DNA of 42,315 bases from Roseburia_C sp900315735 (GCA_052118425.1 JBQKHF010000027.1), one strand, 5' to 3'; counted from the first letter of the stretch, positions 7,926-16,538 are shown. The notes: generated by a model not told the origin, from the sequence alone. Numbers and translations: made by a program.

Positions 7926-8459
7926 TTAGAATTCATATTTTAATATGGCACAATTCTTCACGCCAAATGCAGCATATTCTTCATTGGTCATTTCATAAAA
8001 ATAGGACTGCACTACCCTTGATATGCCATTGTGTGCCACCAGAATATAAGTCTTACCGGAAGCGGTCACTTCATCTAAAAGGTTATAGATTCTCTGTGCC
8101 AGATGCAGCATGGATTCCCCGCCATCATATCTTGTGATAAACTGCCCCTTGGCAATCTTAAATTCTGCTCCGTCCCGCGGTGTGGATTCAAATCTGCCAA
8201 AGTTCTGCTCCTTTAAGCGAAGTTCTTCTCTTGCCGGGATTCCGGTGATTTCCGAAATATGCAATGCGGTATCTTTTGCACGGATTAATGGGGAATATAA
8301 GATTTCATCCGCTTTTATCCCCTCTTCTAAGATTTTCTTTCCGGTCTCGATTGCCTGCGTGTGTCCAAGCTCGGTCAGTGCAATATCAGTTGCTCCGCAT
8401 ATTTTATTTTCTACATTCCATATGGTCTGTCCGTGCCGGGCAAAATATACGCATCCCAT
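7926..8459 (-). CDS. Histidine phosphatase superfamily protein (phosphoglycerate mutase-like)
   Basis: A 177-residue branch-1 histidine phosphatase. The catalytic RHG motif (FARHGQTIWN, His9) receives the phosphoryl group. The second His is in LVAHNGISRV, and a Glu acid is likely in the LKEQNFGRFE segment. Family members act on phosphosugars, phosphorylated metabolites or alpha-ribazole phosphate. Another histidine phosphatase sits inside the cobalamin operon (27523-28272), so this one is probably a general phosphatase. AGGAGG precedes the start. It lies in a small operon with a zinc-ribbon protein and the 95-residue protein. Confidence 0.85.
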   Translation of the reverse strand: MGCVYFARHGQTIWNVENKICGATDIALTELGHTQAIETGKKILEEGIKADEILYSPLIRAKDTALHISEITGIPAREELRLKEQNFGRFESTPRDGAEFKIAKGQFITRYDGGESMLHLAQRIYNLLDEVTASGKTYILVAHNGISRVVQSYFYEMTNEEYAAFGVKNCAILKYEF

Positions 8460-8516
8460 ACTGTTTCCTCCTGTTTTCCGTTTTGCTCTGCTGCGGGGAA
8501 TTTTCCCATTCCGCCT

Positions 8517-8786
8517 TTATATCCAGTTATAGTCTCCGCCGGTAATTGCCAGTGACAGAAGGGTATCCATTTTTTCAACTTCCTCTGCACCTTCTACAAC
8601 CTGCAGCAGCTTTGCAGCCTCTTTTACTTCCGGCATCTCATCATCCGGTCCAATCTCCATATCCGGTTCCTCTCCACAGTCCGGGCATACCAGCTGTGGT
8701 GCTATCTTAAGCGACAGAAATCTGCTGCCGCAGTCTTTACATTCATAATATCCGCATATTTCTGTGCCATCCGGTACATAATACAT
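8517..8786 (-). CDS. Small zinc-ribbon protein
   Basis: An 89-residue protein with two CxxC knuckles (CKDC near residue 16, CPDC near 34) forming a rubredoxin-like or zinc-ribbon fold, then an acidic, probably helical tail. The start at 8786 follows GGGAGGAG; a longer reading from 8855 has no ribosome site. The pattern resembles small Fe or Zn proteins common in anaerobes, but no specific family was recognised. It is the first gene of the leftward group that includes the histidine phosphatase. Confidence 0.65.
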   Translation of the reverse strand: MYYVPDGTEICGYYECKDCGSRFLSLKIAPQLVCPDCGEEPDMEIGPDDEMPEVKEAAKLLQVVEGAEEVEKMDTLLSLAITGGDYNWI

Positions 8787-8921
8787 GTTTTTCTCCTCCC
8801 TCAATGCCTTATTTATGTTCTTCGTCATTTTAGCGGTTCGCCGGAAAAATGTCAATTTTCATATGGTTAAACAAATTTGGGAAAATAATCAGTTTTCAAG
8901 TCACTTATTGTCTGAATAATT

Positions 8922-8950
8922 TTGACATATTTTCCATAAAGTAGTAGAAT
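8922..8950 (+). promoter_or_regulatory. Strong sigma-70-type promoter for the chemotaxis receptor
   Basis: TTGACA (8922-8927), a 17-bp spacer and TAGAAT (8945-8950) form a near-consensus promoter. Transcription should begin near 8957, leaving a leader of about 150 bases before the start codon at 9109. Confidence 0.75.
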
Positions 8951-9017
8951 TATGGTAAATATTTGGATTGCCGCTTTTACTTTTACAGGCAGTTCTATTA
9001 TGCAGACAGCCGGGATT

Positions 9018-9049
9018 CCACTTAATTGATCAGACATAAGTGGTTTTTT
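9018..9049 (+). terminator. Terminator-like hairpin inside the receptor leader
   Basis: CCACTTA (9018-9024) and TAAGTGG (9037-9043) form a 7-bp stem followed by TTTTTT (9044-9049). It lies between the promoter and the chemotaxis receptor start, so it is either an attenuator or the end of a small RNA. No known riboswitch class was recognised in the preceding 60 bases. Confidence 0.6.
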
Positions 9050-9108
9050 ACTGTTGCATAACGCAATTGGTGCCATAGTGCCATTGTATATAACGAAGGA
9101 GGAACGTT

Positions 9109-10818
9109 ATGTTTGAGAATCTTAAAATTAAAGACCGTCTGGGGAAGGCATTCCGTATTATCGTGACAACCTGCTCCATCGCAGCTGTCCTTGGCGTGGT
9201 TATGCTGATTGTAACCATGACTCTGTATAAGAATGCCCTGAACAATTATGGTTTTTCACAGGGTGACATCGGCAAAGCAATGGTTGCCTTTACCGATACC
9301 AGATCTGCCACCCGTGCTATTATCGGATATGATGATGACAGTCTGATTAGTCAGATGTCCGATACCCATGATGAAAGAAAGGCCACTTTTGAACAGTATT
9401 GGGAAATCGTAGATGAAGTTACTACTACCAGCAAAGAGCAGGAAATCTATGATTCCATTGATGCCAAGCTGGAAAATTACTGGGCTACTGAACAGAAAGC
9501 AATTGATACCGGCAAAACAACTGACCCGGGTCAGAGTGCAAAAGCCCAGAATATAATGGTTGATGAAGTAGCCCCATTATATGATGAAATCTATTCCGGA
9601 ATGTGGGACTTGATGGATACCAAAGTAACAGAAGGAGATCATTTAGCAGATACACTTTCTGTTGTTTCCCTTATTTTTATCATTATCATTGCTGTAATTA
9701 TTGTTGTATCCATCCTTGTTTCTTCCAAGATGGGAGCTTCCATTGCAAAGGGAATTTCAAAACCTTTAGTAGCCCTGGAAAATCGTCTTATCACTTTTGC
9801 ACAGGGTAATTTACATGACCCGTTCCCGGAGGTGAAATCCAAAGATGAAGTTGCAAGTATTGTAGCCACTTCTACTGAAATGGCTGAAACACTGAACGCA
9901 GTCATTACTGATGTAGGTGTTCTGATGGAGGGCATGGCAAATGGTGATTACACCATTCAGTCCGAGTATCCGGATAAATATGTCGGTGACTTCGAACAGT
10001 TACTGACCGCAATGCGTGGCATGCGTGATGCAATGGTACATACTATCCAGATGATTGGAGAAGCTTCTTCCCAGGTTTCTGCCGGTTCCATGAACCTTGC
10101 AGAATCTTCCCAGAGTATGGCAGAAGGTGCTACTGAGCAGGCCGGTGCCGTACAGCAGCTTCAGGCAACTATTACCGATATTACAAGTAACATTGAACAG
10201 TCCGCTGATCAGGCTCAGGTTGCTTATGATCAGGCAAAACAGTATGCTGCTGAAGCAGAAAACAGCAGTGCTGAAATGAAAGCCATGGTTGATGCTATGG
10301 CACGTATTGATGAAACTTCCAAGAAGATTGGAAATATTATTTCTGAAATCGAAGATATTGCTTCCCAGACCAACTTACTTTCTCTGAATGCTTCTATCGA
10401 GGCTGCAAGAGCCGGTGAAGCAGGACGTGGATTCGCCGTCGTTGCTGACCAGATTCGTCAGCTTGCAGAGCAGACAACCAAATCTGCTGTAGATACCAGA
10501 GACTTAATTGAAGGTGCCCTTCAGGAGATTGCTGAAGGTAATGCTGCTGCAGACCATGCTGCTGAATCTATCGGAAACGTTGTAAATGGTATCCAGCAGA
10601 TTGCAGAATCTTCCAAGAACATCAGTGATGTTGCTAAGACTCAGGCAAATGCCATGGATCAGGCAGAACAGGGTGTAAACCAGATTTCTGAGGTAGTTCA
10701 GTCCAACTCCGCATCCGCAGAAGAGACCTCCGCTACCAGCCAGGAGTTATCTGCACAGGCAACTTCCTTAGATGAACTTGTTGGAAAATTCATCTTACCG
10801 GAAGACACTGAACAGTAA
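9109..10818 (+). CDS. Methyl-accepting chemotaxis protein
   Basis: A 569-residue transmembrane receptor that signals to CheA/CheW. It has a transmembrane helix near residues 17-40 and an extracytoplasmic four-helix-bundle sensor (about 41-178). A second transmembrane helix follows (about 181-205), then a HAMP linker and a long coiled-coil signalling domain (about 300-560). The highly conserved hairpin tip (SQTNLLSLNASIEAARAGEA, near 417-436) is intact. GAAGGAGG precedes the ATG. The sensor is small and typical of 4HB_MCP receptors, so the ligand cannot be predicted. No other chemotaxis or flagellar gene is in the window. A 150-base leader with a terminator-like hairpin precedes the gene. Confidence 0.93.
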   Translation: MFENLKIKDRLGKAFRIIVTTCSIAAVLGVVMLIVTMTLYKNALNNYGFSQGDIGKAMVAFTDTRSATRAIIGYDDDSLISQMSDTHDERKATFEQYWEIVDEVTTTSKEQEIYDSIDAKLENYWATEQKAIDTGKTTDPGQSAKAQNIMVDEVAPLYDEIYSGMWDLMDTKVTEGDHLADTLSVVSLIFIIIIAVIIVVSILVSSKMGASIAKGISKPLVALENRLITFAQGNLHDPFPEVKSKDEVASIVATSTEMAETLNAVITDVGVLMEGMANGDYTIQSEYPDKYVGDFEQLLTAMRGMRDAMVHTIQMIGEASSQVSAGSMNLAESSQSMAEGATEQAGAVQQLQATITDITSNIEQSADQAQVAYDQAKQYAAEAENSSAEMKAMVDAMARIDETSKKIGNIISEIEDIASQTNLLSLNASIEAARAGEAGRGFAVVADQIRQLAEQTTKSAVDTRDLIEGALQEIAEGNAAADHAAESIGNVVNGIQQIAESSKNISDVAKTQANAMDQAEQGVNQISEVVQSNSASAEETSATSQELSAQATSLDELVGKFILPEDTEQ

Positions 10819-10826
10819 AATATACC

Positions 10827-10876
10827 AAAGCCCATGAAATCATAAAACAACTTTGATTCCATGGGCTTTTCTTTTA
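10827..10876 (+). terminator. Intrinsic terminator after the chemotaxis receptor
   Basis: AAAGCCCATG (10827-10836) and CATGGGCTTT (10860-10869) form a 10-bp stem, extended by imperfect pairing toward the loop and followed by TTTTCTTTTA-type sequence. It lies between convergent genes and may also help stop the leftward ABC operon. Confidence 0.8.
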
Positions 10877-10887
10877 TTCCAATTTCT

Positions 10888-12063
10888 TTATTTCAATTTT
10901 CCCTGCTCTTCTGCCAGGCTTCGCAATTCTTTATTTAACATATTATAAGGTCCAAAATTCTCGCAGGTACAGATACAGGTTTCACAGCCTGCAAGTATTT
11001 TCTTAGCTTCTTCCAGTTGCGCTTCTTCCATGGGATAAAATGCTTTTGCCATAATAACTTCAGATGCCAGTGCCGATGCTATGGGATATTCTACATCATT
11101 TTCAAATAAGATTCCCGCTGCAAATGGAATATGCTCTCTCTGCAATCTGTAATAGACCGGAATTGCAGAACCACCGCCTCCGATTACAAATACTTTCGGA
11201 GCATTCTTATTTCCCGGCATCTGCATAATTCCAAGCACAGAATCAAAATTCTTTTCCTCGATGCCATAGAGTTTCTGCACCAGTGTCCCCTGAAAGATTT
11301 CCTCCGGTGTCCCAATGCGGCTGACGGTGGTTCCATCTACACAGGCGACCATATCCGATACCTTCTGCACCAGATCCAGCTCATGCAGTGACATAATTAC
11401 TGCTATGTTCCGTTCCCTTGCCAGCTTCCGGATGCTGTTTAAAATATCAAGCTTATAGCGGATATCCAGATAGGATGTGGGTTCGTCCAGCACCAGAATT
11501 GCGGTATCCTGGCAGATGGCTCTCGCCAACATAACACGCTGTCTCTGTCCGTCACTGATTCTTGTAAAAGGCTGCTCTGCCACCTCTTCGGCATGAACCA
11601 TGGCGATTGCTTCATCCACCAGTTTCCAGTCCTGCTTATCTAAGATTCCAAGTCTTCCGGTATAGGGATATCGTCCGGTTGCAACCACATCCCGGCAGGA
11701 CATCAGCTCCGGATGAATATGCTCCGTCATTACCATAGAAAGACTCTTTGCGATTTCTGGCTCTTTCATTTCCGAGGTTGCTTTGCCATTCAGGTATACT
11801 ACACCACCAAGCGTTTTCAACTGCTTTACAATACTCTTTAGAATGGTAGATTTACCGGAACCATTTGGTCCGATCAGGGTCAAAACTTTTCCCGGCTCTG
11901 CCATTAGATTGACATCCGAAAGAATAACCTTTTTCCCATATCCAACAGTAAATTTCTCTGTTACAAGTCCCTGCCTTTTCTCCTCAATGGACTTCATTTT
12001 TCCTGCCATCTGTTTTTGCTCTTCAAACTCTGCTTTTCCTGTTATTGGCTCTTTCTCTGTCAT
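10888..12063 (-). CDS. FecE/BtuD-type ABC transporter ATPase with an extra C-terminal domain
   Basis: A 391-residue ABC ATPase, longer than the usual 250-270. Walker A is GPNGSGKST (residues 65-73). The signature is ISDGQRQR in place of LSGGQ, Walker B is ILVLDEP, and the switch His is in MSLHELD. After the nucleotide-binding domain, a region of about 120 residues begins KVFVIGGGGSAIPVYYRL and contains the Cys-rich segment CETCICTC. This tail looks like an extra Rossmann-type domain, of unknown role. The start codon overlaps the permease stop as ATGA. It is the last gene of the riboswitch-controlled operon, so it should energise uptake of a corrinoid, cobalt complex or related tetrapyrrole (inference). 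Confidence 0.88.
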   Translation of the reverse strand: MTEKEPITGKAEFEEQKQMAGKMKSIEEKRQGLVTEKFTVGYGKKVILSDVNLMAEPGKVLTLIGPNGSGKSTILKSIVKQLKTLGGVVYLNGKATSEMKEPEIAKSLSMVMTEHIHPELMSCRDVVATGRYPYTGRLGILDKQDWKLVDEAIAMVHAEEVAEQPFTRISDGQRQRVMLARAICQDTAILVLDEPTSYLDIRYKLDILNSIRKLARERNIAVIMSLHELDLVQKVSDMVACVDGTTVSRIGTPEEIFQGTLVQKLYGIEEKNFDSVLGIMQMPGNKNAPKVFVIGGGGSAIPVYYRLQREHIPFAAGILFENDVEYPIASALASEVIMAKAFYPMEEAQLEEAKKILAGCETCICTCENFGPYNMLNKELRSLAEEQGKLK

Positions 12064-13064
12064 CCCCGCTCCTCCTGTCTGCGCAGCATCATAACAATTA
12101 CCACCGGAACTAAAAAGACCGCTGTCACTGTACTGATACTTACTTCTGTCGGTGCAAAGAGTGTCCGGGCAATTCCATCACAAAACAGTGTCACTACCGC
12201 TCCCCCCAGAAAACAGCCCGGTATCAGCACCAGTGGCTTTGCGGTTCCTGTGGCGGATTTTATCAGATGAGGCACTGCAATTCCCACAAAGGAAATCGGC
12301 CCTGCAAAAGCGGTTACACAAGCTGATAATAAGCTGGATAACAGAATCAGGCTGACCCTGAGCACCGTTATATTAACTCCCATATTTCTGGCATACGTCT
12401 CTCCCATCTGATAGGCACCAATGGGTTTTGCAAGAAACATTGCCGCAAGAAAGGACAGTAAGGTCAAAATAAATATCATAAGGATATTGGACCAGTTCAT
12501 GCCGGAGAAGCTGCCCTGGGACCAGTTGTGTAAATTTACGATATTCGAATCATCCGCAAAAGTAACACAGATGTCTGTAATTGCCGAGCAGATATATCCG
12601 ATTAGAATTCCGCATACAATCAGAAGTGACATTCTATGTACTCTCATGGAAATTAAAAGTACAAATCCCATTGCAAGGAGCGAGCCGATAAAGGCTGCTG
12701 CTACCATACCAAAAGAGCTGATGTTAATTCCTCTTCCTAAAAGATAAATCATCGTCAGTGCTACCATAAGCTTTGCACCGGAAGAAATTCCAAGCACATA
12801 CGGTCCTGCGATTGGATTTCCAAAAAAAGTCTGCAGTAAAAATCCGGAAATCGACAAGGCTCCACCCAGCATGACAGCAGCAAGAATCCGCGGCAGTCTG
12901 ATGTCCCAGATAATATGATAAGCGGTACCTTCTTCTGTCTGTTTCAGTAAAATATTCCAAAGCTCATCCCATGAAATTGAAATACTTCCGGAGCCAATAT
13001 TCCAAAGAATTAATCCCACCAGCAATATAAAAATTGTTATAAAAGAGACTGCATACCGCTTCAT
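12060..13064 (-). CDS. FecCD/BtuC-type ABC transporter permease
   Basis: A 334-residue integral membrane protein of the FecCD family with about ten helices. Family segments visible are DIRLPRILAAVMLGGALSIS and GPISFVGIAVPHL, the latter contacting the ATPase. The protein forms a homodimeric channel for a metal chelate or vitamin B12. It overlaps the ATPase gene by 4 bases and begins 6 bases after the stop of the lipoprotein gene. The riboswitch upstream of the operon favours a corrinoid or cobalt-related substrate over a siderophore. Confidence 0.9.
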   Translation of the reverse strand: MKRYAVSFITIFILLVGLILWNIGSGSISISWDELWNILLKQTEEGTAYHIIWDIRLPRILAAVMLGGALSISGFLLQTFFGNPIAGPYVLGISSGAKLMVALTMIYLLGRGINISSFGMVAAAFIGSLLAMGFVLLISMRVHRMSLLIVCGILIGYICSAITDICVTFADDSNIVNLHNWSQGSFSGMNWSNILMIFILTLLSFLAAMFLAKPIGAYQMGETYARNMGVNITVLRVSLILLSSLLSACVTAFAGPISFVGIAVPHLIKSATGTAKPLVLIPGCFLGGAVVTLFCDGIARTLFAPTEVSISTVTAVFLVPVVIVMMLRRQEERG

Positions 13065-13070
13065 TTTCTC

Positions 13071-14216
13071 TTACCTCAGCTTCTTTAAATATCCTGCTTC
13101 TTCTATCTCTGTATCATTAAAAATCGTGTTCAAATCTTCCATAAAATCTCCGATTGCAGTGGATTTCTGGAAGAAATTATTTGTGGTACAATAAACATTT
13201 CCATCCTGTACTGCCTTAAAATCTGCAAACAGTGCATTCTTCTGTTTCAGTTCCTCCAACGTACTGATTTCGCCCTCGATTGTACTGTTATATATTAAGA
13301 TATCGGCATCCTTTGCATCCGCATAGAAATCCTCCATCTGTATGTTCATTGTGGAAAGTGCATTTTCCTCTTCGCCTGCCAGCTGTTCCGGCACATAGGT
13401 TCCACCGGAAAGGGCAATCATCTGTGCCACATAATCATTTGATTTTCGAACACTGATGGTTCCGTTTGCTGTTACACTGAAAAATGCTACTGTTACATTG
13501 CAGCTTTCTTTTTCCATAATCGGCTCTAATTTTTCTAATTCTGCCTCATAGAAAGAATCTGCTTCCTCTTCTTTCTCAAATAATACTCCATACAAGCGAA
13601 TCCATTCCAGTCTGCCCAATGGGTGTGATTCATAGCTGGAACGTTCCACCAGTACAGGAATTCCAAGTTCTTCTAACTTTTCCTTTACTTCCGGGTTATG
13701 ATAAATCATTGTATTTTCAATTGCCAGATTGCAGCCTTCATCCAAAATCAGCTCATAGTCCGGAGCACTGTATTTCCCTGCATATAAAATGTCTCCTGCC
13801 TCCATGGCTTCTCTGGCTTCTTCTACATACCAGCCATCTTCCTTCGTTCCGGAAAGCCGGATATCCGACATGGCATCAATCTGCCGTACCAAATCCATAA
13901 CAGAAGTAGAGACCAGATATGTTTTATCCAGCGGCTGTTTTAAAACCGTAACATCCTCCGGAATATTCTGCGGCACTGCCGCTCCCTCCGGAATAAGCAA
14001 AAAACGACCGTCATCCACGATCGTAATCATTTTGTACTTGCCATATTCATCTACACTATACTGCGTTGCATAATTTAATTCCATACTCCCGGTCTTACTG
14101 AGAGAATTAAAATCTACGGTATCTGCTTTTTTCTCCTGCTTCTTTGTACCACAGGCACAAAGAGTCAGAAGAAGCATACAGATAACGCTTACTAACATCA
14201 TTCGTTTTTTCTGCAT
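13071..14216 (-). CDS. ABC transporter substrate-binding lipoprotein (FecB/BtuF-like)
   Basis: A 381-residue lipoprotein. The signal peptide ends in the lipobox LTLCAC, with Cys22 as the lipid anchor. The mature protein has the two-lobe, helix-linked pattern of cluster A periplasmic-binding proteins (DYELILDEGCNLAIENTMIY in lobe one, NDYVAQMIALSGGTYVPEQL in lobe two). It should capture the ligand outside the cell and deliver it to the permease. The gene begins 1 base after the frameshifted tail of the cobaltochelatase gene, so the two are translationally close. The ligand is not shown by the sequence; the riboswitch points to a corrinoid or cobalt compound. Confidence 0.85.
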   Translation of the reverse strand: MQKKRMMLVSVICMLLLTLCACGTKKQEKKADTVDFNSLSKTGSMELNYATQYSVDEYGKYKMITIVDDGRFLLIPEGAAVPQNIPEDVTVLKQPLDKTYLVSTSVMDLVRQIDAMSDIRLSGTKEDGWYVEEAREAMEAGDILYAGKYSAPDYELILDEGCNLAIENTMIYHNPEVKEKLEELGIPVLVERSSYESHPLGRLEWIRLYGVLFEKEEEADSFYEAELEKLEPIMEKESCNVTVAFFSVTANGTISVRKSNDYVAQMIALSGGTYVPEQLAGEEENALSTMNIQMEDFYADAKDADILIYNSTIEGEISTLEELKQKNALFADFKAVQDGNVYCTTNNFFQKSTAIGDFMEDLNTIFNDTEIEEAGYLKKLR

Positions 14217-14217
14217 T

Positions 14218-14520
14218 TTATTTTACCAGTTTAAAATTCAATGTATATTCGATTTCATGAGGTGTGCTCATTGCAGTAGTATCGCCCACTACCGCAATGT
14301 CACAGTCAAAACCGGATACCGGAATTGTAAAGGTTGAATTTCCACCCTTGTTCTCATTGAGATACTTCGTTCCATCTACTAACATGTAGTCATAGTTTGG
14401 ACTGCTCCATACAACGGTTGCAGTAATTTTCCCATCCTTTACCGTAACCTTTGCCGGTGAATCCACCGTTGCTCTTCCGGTTCCGCCCTCTAAAGTTACT
14501 TCTGCCTCATAAGAGCCATC
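14218..14520 (-). pseudogene. Out-of-frame second C-terminal domain of the cobaltochelatase
   Basis: About 100 codons without a stop continue directly from the cbiK-like gene but in another frame. Translation gives a domain starting ADGSYEAEVTLEGGTGRA and containing AKVTVKDGKITATVVWSSP and STPHEIEYTLNFK. It resembles the in-frame domain just before it (DGTYTVDF, ELTVKDGKMTAHITLTS). There is no start codon with a ribosome site; a GTG at about 14466 is a poor candidate. Adding one A to the A10 tract (minus strand, 14526-14535) fuses the domains. Either slippage or phase variation makes the long form, or the break is a mutation or sequencing error. Confidence 0.72.
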
Positions 14521-14522
14521 AG

Positions 14523-16130
14523 CTAATTTTTTTTTTCAGGATTAGAAACAGATACTTTGTGGTCGTACCATTTTCCCTTTGTTCCGATTAATGCAAGGTC
14601 AAATTCTTCATCCACTGCAGGAACCGGAACATCAAAGCCGTATACTTCTTCGCTGGTTCCATCACTGTATTCTACCGTATCTGTGGTCGGCTCAAGAAGT
14701 TCTGCTCCATCTTTCTGTGCATCTGCTGCTGTTCCTAAGAATAAATTTACAATGTTCTTAGATGTAAGTGTAATATGTGCAGTCATTTTTCCATCTTTTA
14801 CCGTAAGCTCTGCCTTGCCTTCTTTTGCTTCATTTACATGAAACATTGAGCTGTCTGTATTGAAATCTACGGTATAAGTTCCATCCTCTAAAGTTGTAGC
14901 GGAGTTGGAACCACCTGCTGTTGCAAGTGGCTCTGCCTCTAAAGCAGCCTTTGTATGTGCTACATAAATATCCTGAACTGCTTCGATTCTTCCAAGACCT
15001 TCAATCTGTGTATCCACACTGTCAAATGCTTTGGATGCTTCAAACTGGCTCTTCCAGGAATCTTCATCGTCTCCAGCCATATCGTTGTTTGCATGGTCTC
15101 CGGCAACAACCATTAACGGACGAAGGATTACTTTTTTGTATCCTGCTTCTTTTACTTTTTCAATAACTGCTTCACATGCAGTATCTTCCGGTTCGCCTTC
15201 TACAGTTCCGACAAATGCATTTTTGTAATTCAGTTTTTCTAACTGGGTCTGCATCTGGTCGTAAGTTACATTTGCTGTATGGGAAGTACCATGTCCCATA
15301 AATACAAATGCTGTTCCGTCTTCTGCTGCAGCATCCATGCTGTCATATCCTGCAAGTTTAACTGCTTCTGCTGTAATTGCTTCTGCAACAGCAGCTTTAT
15401 CTTCGTTGATTACAGTTGCGTCGCTTCCAACTTCACCTAACAGAGGTTCTGCAATACGAACTGTTTCGAATTTATCCTGATATTTTTCAACAGCTTCTAC
15501 CAGCTCATCATATTCTGCACCATGCATTAAGTGTGTCGGCTGTACCACAAGGTTCTTAACACCATTGTCTACGGCACGCTCTAATGCCTGATCCATGTTA
15601 TCAATTTTCTCATCGTCACGGGCCTGCACATGGTTAATGATAATCTGTGCTGTAAATGCTCTTCTTACAGACCAGTCAGGATTTGCTTCCTGTAATGCTT
15701 TTTCAATGCCGCCGATATCTGTTGCACGGCTGTCATTAAAAGATGTACCAAAGCTTACTACTAAAAGCTCGTTCTCTCCGATGTCATCCTGGTTTAATGG
15801 ATCATCTTTGGATGCATCTCCGGTATCTCTGCCAAAGTAATCCGGGTCTGCGTTTTCACCGGATACCAGTTCTTTCTGGGCATCTGTCAGTGCATCCCAT
15901 GCTTCTTTTGCTGCTTTACACTGTGCATCTGTCTCATCGGTTCTTTCCTGTACATAAATTGCATCGATCAATGCTGCTACCTCATCTGCTTTTGCCTGAT
16001 CATCCTGTTCCGATTCTGTTGAAACGGCTTCTGTTACATCAGTTGTTTCTGTTTTCTTGTCACCACATCCTGTGAATGCAGTTGCTGCCATAGCCAGTGC
16101 AAGAAATACAGTCAATGTTTTCTTTTTCAT
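14523..16130 (-). CDS. cbiK: Exported sirohydrochlorin cobaltochelatase lipoprotein (CbiK-type)
   Basis: A 535-residue lipoprotein (lipobox Cys22 in TAFTGC). After the anchor comes a short helical DALTDAQKELV-type region (about 45-92). The CbiK chelatase domain follows (about 121-405), starting LLVVSFGTSFNDSRA, with His-rich motifs VVQPTHLMHGAEYD, FMGHGTSHTAN and VVAGDHANND that should include the metal and catalytic ligands. A beta-rich domain of about 110 residues ends at the A10 tract. CbiK inserts Co2+ into sirohydrochlorin. An exported copy could instead act on external tetrapyrroles, as shown for periplasmic or surface CbiK relatives. The start at 16130 follows AAGGAG by 6 bases. It is the first gene under the cobalamin riboswitch. 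Confidence 0.87.
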   Translation of the reverse strand: MKKKTLTVFLALAMAATAFTGCGDKKTETTDVTEAVSTESEQDDQAKADEVAALIDAIYVQERTDETDAQCKAAKEAWDALTDAQKELVSGENADPDYFGRDTGDASKDDPLNQDDIGENELLVVSFGTSFNDSRATDIGGIEKALQEANPDWSVRRAFTAQIIINHVQARDDEKIDNMDQALERAVDNGVKNLVVQPTHLMHGAEYDELVEAVEKYQDKFETVRIAEPLLGEVGSDATVINEDKAAVAEAITAEAVKLAGYDSMDAAAEDGTAFVFMGHGTSHTANVTYDQMQTQLEKLNYKNAFVGTVEGEPEDTACEAVIEKVKEAGYKKVILRPLMVVAGDHANNDMAGDDEDSWKSQFEASKAFDSVDTQIEGLGRIEAVQDIYVAHTKAALEAEPLATAGGSNSATTLEDGTYTVDFNTDSSMFHVNEAKEGKAELTVKDGKMTAHITLTSKNIVNLFLGTAADAQKDGAELLEPTTDTVEYSDGTSEEVYGFDVPVPAVDEEFDLALIGTKGKWYDHKVSVSNPEKKN

Positions 16131-16172
16131 ATTTTTCTCCTTTTTCTCATGTTCTGGTTTCATTTACACATG

Positions 16173-16206
16173 AAAAAACTCCGTTCCATATTGCTATGAA
16201 CGAAGT
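16173..16206 (-). terminator. Expression-platform terminator of the cobalamin riboswitch
   Basis: ACTTCGTTCATA and TATGGAACGGAGT (16206-16178 on the minus strand) form a stem of about 12 bp with one bulge and a GCAA-type loop, followed by TTTTTT (16178-16173). It lies between the aptamer and the cbiK start, so B12 binding should favour termination. Confidence 0.75.
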
Positions 16207-16303
16207 AAATGACATACGAACTACGAGAAATACGCTTTACGGATTTCCCTTATTACGAAGCAGTACAGCCAATTACTCGTGACCCGGAATCTCTTCCCGT
16301 ACC

Positions 16304-16491
16304 AGATAAGCGGCAGGTTTCCTGACTCAAAGATTAACGCTCCGCAGTCACCTTCCCAATGTCTGTGCATCAGTGGCGCTTTCAAAAGCCTGACTACGTT
16401 ACTCCCTTCTTACAGTGACGAGTTCGTACAGGATTTACACCTGTTTCCCTTTTACCCTGCATATGTATTTCATTGCAGGCACCGGTTATCT
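16304..16491 (-). ncRNA. Cobalamin riboswitch aptamer
   Basis: On the minus strand the P1 strand AGATAA (16491-16486) pairs with TTATCT (16309-16304). Within it are GGGAAACAGGTGTAAATCC, the CGTCACTGT segment and the B12 box AGTCAGGAAACCTGCC (16327-16312), in the usual order of the class I cobalamin riboswitch. A promoter lies just upstream and a terminator downstream. It should shut off the chelatase and transporter operon when corrinoid is plentiful. Confidence 0.93.
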
Positions 16492-16509
16492 TTCTATGAA
16501 ATCGCTACT

Positions 16510-16538
16510 ATACTAACACACTTATGATTTTTTCACAA
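16510..16538 (-). promoter_or_regulatory. Promoter of the cobalamin riboswitch operon
   Basis: On the minus strand TTGTGA (16538-16533), a 17-bp spacer and TAGTAT (16515-16510) form a plausible sigma-70 promoter about 20 bases before the aptamer. It lies in the 45-base gap after the cbiL stop. Confidence 0.6.

Noticed and set aside
8957..9017. c-di-GMP or other known riboswitch before the chemotaxis receptor
   Set aside because: A GCCGGG stretch recalls the GEMM motif, but the conserved GCAAA and GACGCAAAGC elements are missing.
14218..14466. Independent 82-codon gene starting at a GTG
   Set aside because: No ribosome site, and the frame continues upstream to the A10 tract as part of the chelatase.
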